Assembly (NCBI GenBank): GCA_007130885.1
Contig: SLRQ01000006.1
Coordinates: 1 to 64,000, forward strand
Length of the DNA stretch: 64,000 nucleotides
Source of the DNA: Deltaproteobacteria bacterium
Lineage (GTDB): Bacteria; Myxococcota; Myxococcia; SLRQ01
Direction of reading: 5' to 3'
Positions 58,622 to 64,000 of this stretch are shown here, one piece after another. Every line of letters begins with the position of its first letter. Positions within the stretch are counted from its first letter, which is position 1. Made by a program: the position numbers and the translations under genes. The notes below the pieces were generated by a model. That model saw only the letters and a list, made by a program, of their open reading frames with translations. It did not search any database and had not been told where the DNA came from.

Positions 58622-60481
58622 TCACCGGATCAACCTGTGCGGCATGACGGCCCATGTAGCCGCGGGTTGGGCCGCGCATGCGCCCAGCCAGGCCAGGTCG
58701 AACGGATCGAGACCAAGGTCAGAGGTGTTCAGCGGACGAAGGAAGTGTGAAGACTTGGCGCCGCCTACATGGATGCCGCCTCCGAAAAGACCGCCGGTAT
58801 GCGCTATGGTGACCAGCGGAACGTCGTGATCGTAAGGGATGCCGGTCAGCGAACATGCTCTTTCCACGGCGACCTCCAGCCCGCCTGTGTGGTCGACCAG
58901 GGAATGAGCCTCGGCTGTGCTCCCCGTGAAGACTCGCCCTTCCGCACGCTGTGCGACTTCTTCCTTCGAAAGAGGGCGTCCCTTCGACACCCGCTCGATG
59001 AAAAGCTCATAGAAGCACTCTGCTTCATTCTCCAAGCTATCGATCTCGCTCGCGGTGGGCTTTCTAGCCGTCGTTCCCATGGCGGCGTTTTCTCCGCGTT
59101 GGATGATCCGCCGGTTTATGCCGAGGCGGCCGGTGAGCCGGGAAGCTTCGAGAATCACGGAGATCACCCCTATGGATCCGGTCAGTGCGAGGGGGGCGGC
59201 TACGATTTCCTTTGCCGCCGAGGCGCAGTAATAACCGCCCGAGGCCGCGACCGTGTCGATGTAGGCGACTACCGGCTTTTTTTCCGCCAAACGACGAACC
59301 TCTCGCCATATTAGGTCGGACGCAATCGCCGAGCCTCCGCGAGAGTCCACTAGCAATACTACCCCGTGTACCCAGTTGAGATTTGCAGTGACTGAAAGTG
59401 CTTCTTCCACCGTGCGGTGGCCGGCGACGCTTCCTCCTAGAATCTGGCGGGTCTCGCCCTCCACGATGAGACCTCTTATTGGAACGAGTGCTATGGCCCG
59501 GCGGCCGATGAACACCGGCTTCCAGTCGAGCTTTGAAGGTTGGCTGGCGCGGAACTCCGGCCAGCTCGACACTCGGTCAGCACGCGCCTTCTTACCGGCT
59601 CCCTCGGACTCTCTGTCCTCGGTGTGCTCGTTCGGCCCTTCCGTTGTAGCGCGACCTTCCCCGACGTTTGGCTCGGTCGGCGCTTCATTTCCTTGGTCAG
59701 AGGCTCCCGTAACCGTCCCGGCCAGATCATCCCAGTAGCAGAGCCCGTCCAGCAGACCGGCTGCTAGAGCTTGCTGGCTGCCCCAGGGGCCTCGATCCAC
59801 CAGACCGGCGGCTTCATCACGACCAAGTCCACGACCCTGGGCGAGAGCATCGAGGAGGGAATCCTGAAGGTCGTCCAAGATGCTATCGAGGGTCTCTCGA
59901 AGCTCGGGGCTGGGCTCTTCGTTCGTTAGCGGCTCCGCGGCCGTCTTGTAGCGTCCCCTACGTATGACTGTTACATCGAGGCCGGCCCAGTTCAATGCTG
60001 ATGCCGCAGCGACGGTCTCCACGGCAAATCCTCGGAGGTCCAGGCGCCCTCCCGGCGGCATAAAGAGGCGATTGCCGGCGAACAGCAAGGGCGCTTCTCT
60101 GCTCGTCGCATGCGGCGTCCATAAGTGCACCTCCTTGCCGGCGTTCCGAAGCTTCTTCACCAGGTCCGCCACTGCTCCTATCTTGGCCATCGAGGAAGTG
60201 AGGCCATCCACCCGTAGGAGGACTCCTTTGAGCTCGGAAGCGCCGGTCATGGCGTCGAAGCGGCGCGCAAGCGTGCGAAGATCCAAGGGAAGCTTGCGTC
60301 CCGAAATGGCCGCCGCCGCCCTCTGCGTCCAGGGCGAAGGCAGGTAGGGAGGATCTCCTTCCAAATGAAACCTTACCCATTCGGGAGTAGAAGCGCGTAG
60401 GCCCAGTAGACGGAGAATGTTCTTGATGGTGACGCCGAGCGCCACCAAGACGTTGCGAAGAAGAGTTACGAACGCCCGCAT
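58622..60481 (-). CDS. sppA: Signal peptide peptidase SppA (long form)
   Basis: A 619-residue membrane-bound Ser/Lys protease that degrades signal peptides. Two crotonase-like halves are visible. The N-terminal half supplies Lys179 (RRGRYKTAAEPLTNEE) and the C-terminal half Ser414 (DTVAASGGYYCASAAKE), the dyad of the 67-kDa type. Between them residues 258-312 are a low-complexity acidic linker. A hydrophobic N-terminal segment (about 5-28) anchors it. No ribosome site is evident before ATG 60481. Divergent from purC. Confidence 0.94.
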   Translation of the reverse strand: MRAFVTLLRNVLVALGVTIKNILRLLGLRASTPEWVRFHLEGDPPYLPSPWTQRAAAAISGRKLPLDLRTLARRFDAMTGASELKGVLLRVDGLTSSMAKIGAVADLVKKLRNAGKEVHLWTPHATSREAPLLFAGNRLFMPPGGRLDLRGFAVETVAAASALNWAGLDVTVIRRGRYKTAAEPLTNEEPSPELRETLDSILDDLQDSLLDALAQGRGLGRDEAAGLVDRGPWGSQQALAAGLLDGLCYWDDLAGTVTGASDQGNEAPTEPNVGEGRATTEGPNEHTEDRESEGAGKKARADRVSSWPEFRASQPSKLDWKPVFIGRRAIALVPIRGLIVEGETRQILGGSVAGHRTVEEALSVTANLNWVHGVVLLVDSRGGSAIASDLIWREVRRLAEKKPVVAYIDTVAASGGYYCASAAKEIVAAPLALTGSIGVISVILEASRLTGRLGINRRIIQRGENAAMGTTARKPTASEIDSLENEAECFYELFIERVSKGRPLSKEEVAQRAEGRVFTGSTAEAHSLVDHTGGLEVAVERACSLTGIPYDHDVPLVTIAHTGGLFGGGIHVGGAKSSHFLRPLNTSDLGLDPFDLAWLGACAAQPAATWAVMPHRLIR

Positions 60482-60655
60482 GTTAAGAGCACATTACCAA
60501 TCCACCCAGCCCGGGGCGACCGTCGAGGTCGGAAGCAGCCTTTTCTCGGCTCTTTTTCTCCGATCGAACGAGCTTTTCGATGCCCAGGCTACGTGCTATG
60601 AGGACACGCCCGTTTGAAGGGGCGGTAGGATCATCAAGGAAAGAAAGGAAATCGA

Positions 60656-61336
60656 ATGGAGCGGGTATACAAGGGCAAGACAAAGGACGTTTACGATCTA
60701 GGCGACGGCTACTACCAGCTTAGGTTCAAGGATGATGTGACCGGAGAGGACGGAAAGTTCGATCCTGGAGCCAATACAGTGGGATTGAGCATCGAGGGCG
60801 TGGGTAAAGCAGGCCTTCGGTTGACTGCCTTTTTCTTCGAGCGGCTGAATGATCTAGGTATACCTACCCACTTTGTTTCCGCCGATCTCGAGGAAGGGAC
60901 CATGACTGTGCGGAAGGCGAAGATGTTCGGGCAAGGAGTCGAGCACATTTGCCGCTTTCGGGCCGTGGGAAGCTTCATGCGTCGTTATGGAATGTACGCC
61001 GAAGAGGGACAGCCTCTGGATTCGTTCGTTGAAGTGACGCTCAAGGACGACGATCGTAACGACCCGCCCATTACCGACGACGCGCTCGAGATGCTTGGTA
61101 TCCTTACACGGGATGAGTACCGAGAACTCAAGGAGCTTACGGTGAGGATCAGTAACTTCGTCAAGGATGAGTTGGCCAAGAAAGGGATGGAGCTTTACGA
61201 CATCAAGCTCGAGTTCGGCCGAATCGGCGAGGATGGAAGGGTTGGCCTAATCGATGAGATCTCCGGCGGCAACATGCGCGCATTCAAGGACGGCGAGCAA
61301 GTGCATCCGCTGGAGCTTGAACGACTGATGAGTTGA
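60656..61336 (+). CDS. purC: SAICAR synthetase PurC, Bacillota-like form
   Basis: A 226-residue enzyme of purine synthesis joining aspartate to CAIR. YKGKTKDVYDLGDG (ATP loop), GIPTHFVSADLEE, FRAVGSFMRRYGMY, DDDRNDPPITDDAL and KLEFGRIGED are seen. The usual DExSPDxxR block is replaced by IDEISGGNMR. From memory of family sequences, FDPGANTVGLSIEG plus EISGGNMR is the form found in clostridia and related Bacillota rather than in proteobacteria. AAAGGAAA precedes the ATG. It stands alone, away from other pur genes. Confidence 0.93.
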   Translation: MERVYKGKTKDVYDLGDGYYQLRFKDDVTGEDGKFDPGANTVGLSIEGVGKAGLRLTAFFFERLNDLGIPTHFVSADLEEGTMTVRKAKMFGQGVEHICRFRAVGSFMRRYGMYAEEGQPLDSFVEVTLKDDDRNDPPITDDALEMLGILTRDEYRELKELTVRISNFVKDELAKKGMELYDIKLEFGRIGEDGRVGLIDEISGGNMRAFKDGEQVHPLELERLMS

Positions 61337-61341
61337 CTTCG

Positions 61342-61367
61342 AGCCGGCTCGGCTTTCGAGTCCGGCT
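61342..61367. terminator. Hairpin between convergent purC and pmbA-like genes
   Basis: AGCCGGCTCG and CGAGTCCGGCT pair around GCTTT with one bulged T. It begins 6 bp after the purC stop and reaches the pmbA-like stop. No U-run on either strand. Confidence 0.5.
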
Positions 61368-62700
61368 AGAGGGTCAAGGTGAAATCTCGGACCAGAGCGC
61401 CAGGGAGCCGCGCGCATCGAGTGGCTCTAGCATAGTAGGTCGAAGGGTCCAGAATCAGCTCTTGTTCACGGGTCAGATCCTCGAGGTTGGTGCCTAGCAT
61501 CTTGTACAAGCTCTCATCGAAGCGCATCGCGGGTGTGGGTGCGGACACCCGACCGTTTTCGATCCAGAAGGTGCCGAAGCGAGTCATTCCGGTGATGCGG
61601 CAGCTAAGTCGATCCGAATAGTTCAAGTACCACAGATTTCCAATGTAGATGCCGTCGTCCAGACTGGACAGAACCTCGCTGCTTGCCAGCTTTCCGGGTC
61701 CGACTTCGAGCGCCTCGGGGTACTCGCCGTTCGAGGCCGCCGTGGTCGGCACGCCGTACTCCCCCGCCGATCTCGGTGATACCAGTGCGCCGGTCAGCCT
61801 GCCTTCGTCCACGAGAGTCACTGTCGACGGTTTGATGAACCCTTCCTTGTCGAAGGAAGGCCCTACGCCGCCGGCGGTATTCTCTTCCATGGTGACTAGA
61901 GGAGACAAAGTCGCCTCGCCGTTCACCATCTTGAGCAGTGAGCTCGTCTTGTTCCTGTGACCTCGCAAGCCGAAAGCGTCGCGGGAGAGAAGGCTCGTTA
62001 TCTCTTCCATGGCGGCGGGAGCCAGATAGACCCGATATTTTCCAGGCGTAAGCTCTTTTACCGGGCGATCGAGTACGGCGAGCTTCTCGCGTGCATCTTC
62101 CAGCTTGGACTCGAGCCGGGAGCGGCTCCACTCGAAACCGGCATAGCTGTCTTTTATCGCCTTGTTAGCCTTGGTGTGTAGACTGAAATCAAGATGGAAC
62201 GAATAGCTTTCAAACCAGCTCCTTTGCTGAAGACTGCTGGCAAATCCATGGAAGATGCCTCCGGAAGCGAAGATCCCCACAAAGTCGGTTCCTCGCGCCG
62301 CCTCCAGGATCTCTTGCACGGCCTCCTCGGGTGGAGGTAGTCGGTTTGCGCGAGCTTGCTCCGTTGATTTCGGGTCTTCGGGAAGCAGCAAATAAGGGTC
62401 GTCCGGAACGCACTCCAGCTCTAGCCGAAGGCCGGCGAGGGCCTTCTCCAGCCTCGCGCCGTCAATATCCTTATCTCCGGAGAGAGCCACGGTGACCGCG
62501 GAGTGGCGCTGACCGCGAATCAGCTCCATCGAGAGAAAACCTTGCTCCACTGCTCCCGGCTGACGCACGGCCGCATTGTTGAAGCGAACAAAGCTGGACT
62601 GCTCGCCGGAGAACCAAAGCCGCATTTCCTCGCCGGGGGCCCTCTTCTCGATGAGCACGTCGGCGAGACCGAAGAAGTCTTCTCGAAGATTCGTGTTCAT
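61366..62700 (-). CDS. TldD/PmbA family protein, PmbA (TldE)-like
   Basis: A 444-residue protein of the TldD/TldE family. It has no HExxxH motif, as expected for the non-catalytic TldE/PmbA type. Seen: TPGKYRVYLAPAAMEEITSL, ENTAGGVGPSFDKEGF, TLVDEGRLTGALVSPRSAGE and NLWYLNYSDRLSCRITGMT. TldD/TldE heterodimers degrade unfolded peptides or process modified peptides such as microcins. It overlaps tldD by 4 bp (ATGA), so the two are co-translated. Confidence 0.92.
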   Translation of the reverse strand: MNTNLREDFFGLADVLIEKRAPGEEMRLWFSGEQSSFVRFNNAAVRQPGAVEQGFLSMELIRGQRHSAVTVALSGDKDIDGARLEKALAGLRLELECVPDDPYLLLPEDPKSTEQARANRLPPPEEAVQEILEAARGTDFVGIFASGGIFHGFASSLQQRSWFESYSFHLDFSLHTKANKAIKDSYAGFEWSRSRLESKLEDAREKLAVLDRPVKELTPGKYRVYLAPAAMEEITSLLSRDAFGLRGHRNKTSSLLKMVNGEATLSPLVTMEENTAGGVGPSFDKEGFIKPSTVTLVDEGRLTGALVSPRSAGEYGVPTTAASNGEYPEALEVGPGKLASSEVLSSLDDGIYIGNLWYLNYSDRLSCRITGMTRFGTFWIENGRVSAPTPAMRFDESLYKMLGTNLEDLTREQELILDPSTYYARATRCARLPGALVRDFTLTL

Positions 62701-64000
62701 TGCTCGCCTCCGAAGACGTCGACATCACCGAAAAGGCAAACCGGCGAGGCGTGTCCGACCCGCATGGCCTGATTGGGCTCGCCCTTGCCGCAAAACGGGG
62801 TCCCCAACATTTCGAAGGAGCTCTCATCGCCGACACCTTTCAGGGAACGCCAGAAGCTTGCGGAAATGCCACGGTAGTTTGGGTTCTTCACCAAGGCTCC
62901 GAGCTTCCCGTTTTCGACGATTCGTCCCCACTCACAACCGAACTGGAACTTGTTCCTCGAGTCGTCGATCGACCACGAGCGGTTGGTACGCATCAGCACG
63001 CCACGCTCGATTCGTGAAACAAGGTCCTCGAAGGAGGAGTCCCCGGGCTCCACATTCAGGTTGGCCATGCGGTCTATGGGAGGGCGGTTCCAGCTACACG
63101 ACCTGGAGTTGGCTACGCCGTCCACGCCCGCCCTGGCCTGCGATATGCCGCCACCTAGCGCACGAACGAGACGCCCATTTTCGATGAGATGGGCCTTTTG
63201 TGCGGAGAGCCCGTCGTCGTCGAAGGCGTATGATGCGAACTGGCCCACGCGGGAAGGGTCGAAGGTGACGTTCAGCAGCTCCGAGCCGTACTGATAACTT
63301 CCCAGCATGTCCAGCGTCACGAAGCTGGTGCCTGCGTAGTTCCTCTCATCGCCCAAGATGCGATCAAGCTCCAATGGATGGCCGATGGACTCGTGGATCT
63401 GAAGCATCATTTGATCCGGAGCCAGCAATAGATCCATTCGATCGGAAGGACAGTTCTCGGCATCGAGAAGCTCGTCGGCTTCGATGGCGAGCTGGGTGGC
63501 CTGCTTCTCGAACTCGATACGCGAGAGCACCTCCAGCCCGCCTTGGCGGCAGTGACCTCGGGACCCGAGGCTCCTCGTCTGGCTCTCGTTACCCCGGTTC
63601 GCGGTTACTCTGATATCAGGCGCCATCAAGTGGAAGCGTTGCTCGACCTCCCCGCCGTCGGCCGTCAGGTATAAGGAGTCAAACGACGTGTACCAGAGAA
63701 ACAGCTCCCTATTGACGATGCTGTCCGAGCACTTGGCGCTTTCCGACGCGCGGAGCAGCAAGGCGATCTTATCAGTGAGGGGTACCCCGTCCCACGACTC
63801 CGCAACAGGGCTCTCATACCTGCCGCGAGGCGAGGGCATCTCGACTTCGGAAAAATCATGAACCATTCTTCCAGAGACGCTTCGAGCCCAATCGACTGCT
63901 CTTTGCGCGGCTCTTCGAAGGCCCCCCTTGGAGATGTCGCTCGTGGCGGCATAGCCGAGGCCGCCACGGTCCATCACCGTTATCATGGCTCCCGTGTTAC
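62697..64000 (-). CDS. tldD: TldD metalloprotease (N-terminus outside the window)
   Basis: At least 433 residues are visible; the frame is open at base 64000 (…NTGAMITVMDRGGLGYAATSD), so some N-terminal residues are missing. Zinc motif HESIGH (HExxxH) and the C-terminal GTPFCGKGEPNQ, whose Cys is the third zinc ligand in TldD, show an active subunit. RNYAGTSFVTLDMLGSYQYGS and ASYAFDDDGLSAQKAHLIENG are family blocks. Partner of the PmbA-like protein. Confidence 0.94.
   Translation of the reverse strand, partial: NTGAMITVMDRGGLGYAATSDISKGGLRRAAQRAVDWARSVSGRMVHDFSEVEMPSPRGRYESPVAESWDGVPLTDKIALLLRASESAKCSDSIVNRELFLWYTSFDSLYLTADGGEVEQRFHLMAPDIRVTANRGNESQTRSLGSRGHCRQGGLEVLSRIEFEKQATQLAIEADELLDAENCPSDRMDLLLAPDQMMLQIHESIGHPLELDRILGDERNYAGTSFVTLDMLGSYQYGSELLNVTFDPSRVGQFASYAFDDDGLSAQKAHLIENGRLVRALGGGISQARAGVDGVANSRSCSWNRPPIDRMANLNVEPGDSSFEDLVSRIERGVLMRTNRSWSIDDSRNKFQFGCEWGRIVENGKLGALVKNPNYRGISASFWRSLKGVGDESSFEMLGTPFCGKGEPNQAMRVGHASPVCLFGDVDVFGGEQ

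Noticed and set aside
1..64000. tRNA, rRNA or other structured RNA genes
   Set aside because: I looked by eye for T-loop and 16S/23S motifs between genes and found none; a tRNAscan or Rfam run would be needed to be sure.
1..64000. Prophage, transposase or integron
   Set aside because: No transposase, integrase or phage structural gene was recognised; intergenic repeats are the only mobile-like sequences.

Overview
The window is 64 kb of GC-rich chromosomal DNA with 48 supported protein-coding genes (two cut by the window edges) and no rRNA, tRNA, CRISPR array, phage or insertion sequence that I can recognise. The gene content points to a deltaproteobacterial-type organism of the Myxococcota/Bradymonadales kind. 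The signs are an OmpA lipoprotein with thrombospondin type 3 repeats, a DUF4398 lipoprotein, very large Cys-rich lipoproteins with tandem disulfide modules, a eukaryote-like Ser/Thr kinase, a PilT-family retraction ATPase, TadE/TadG-like proteins and many secreted lipoproteins of unknown role. This placement is an inference from gene style, not from a marker-gene tree.

Layout. 1-2.0 kb (minus): envelope operon DUF4398 lipoprotein, OmpA/TSP3 lipoprotein, Pro/Ala-rich protein running off the left edge. 2.3-7.1 kb: HEAT-repeat/DUF1460 amidase-like fusion, an unknown membrane protein, a Ser/Thr kinase with a large acidic insert. 7.2-12.5 kb (minus): pilT, rpsI, rplM, then a repeat-rich non-coding patch and a Rep/UvrD helicase. 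12.8-17.5 kb (minus): a six-gene Tad-like operon encoding three TadE/TadG-like proteins, a membrane-anchored protein with a duplicated domain, a tiny secreted protein with a duplicated C-X3-C-X6-C-X3-C motif, and a Flp-like prepilin. 17.7-22.7 kb: two Cys-rich lipoproteins. 22.8-25.2 kb: ferritin-like protein, M55 peptidase, radical SAM protein. 25.2-28.3 kb (minus): lipA-lpdA-lipB. 28.6-36.4 kb: two Tat-signal-bearing radical SAM proteins (PflX-like and AmmeMemoRadiSam-like) converging tail to tail, the second downstream of a membrane-embedded spermidine-synthase-like protein, an MBL hydrolase and a ceramidase-fold lipoprotein. 36.7-40.0 kb (plus): YtxH-like protein, then htrA, AI-2E-type permease and greB as a tight run. 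40-45.3 kb (minus): tkt, hflK-hflC with a strong terminator, an unknown lipoprotein. 45.5-54.6 kb (plus): PHP-domain (CehA-like) lipoprotein, two overlapping nitroreductase-fold genes, then a TPR membrane protein with a 1392-residue lipoprotein of 14 disulfide-bearing InlB-like repeats. 54.6-57.8 kb (minus): beta-barrel-like protein and a peptidase-C45-like lipoprotein. 58-64 kb: AMIN-like lipoprotein, sppA, a Bacillota-type purC, and a pmbA/tldD pair cut by the right edge.

Functionally the window mixes housekeeping (translation, lipoylation, purine synthesis, pentose phosphate, transcript cleavage, membrane protein quality control) with an unusually dense set of surface and periplasmic proteins. 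The parts most worth follow-up are the motor-less Tad-like operon with its CX3C mini-protein, the pair of Tat-tagged radical SAM proteins, two hydrolase-fold lipoproteins whose nucleophile appears to be missing, and three GTGTCGC hairpin-like elements that each sit just downstream of a minus-strand gene or operon.
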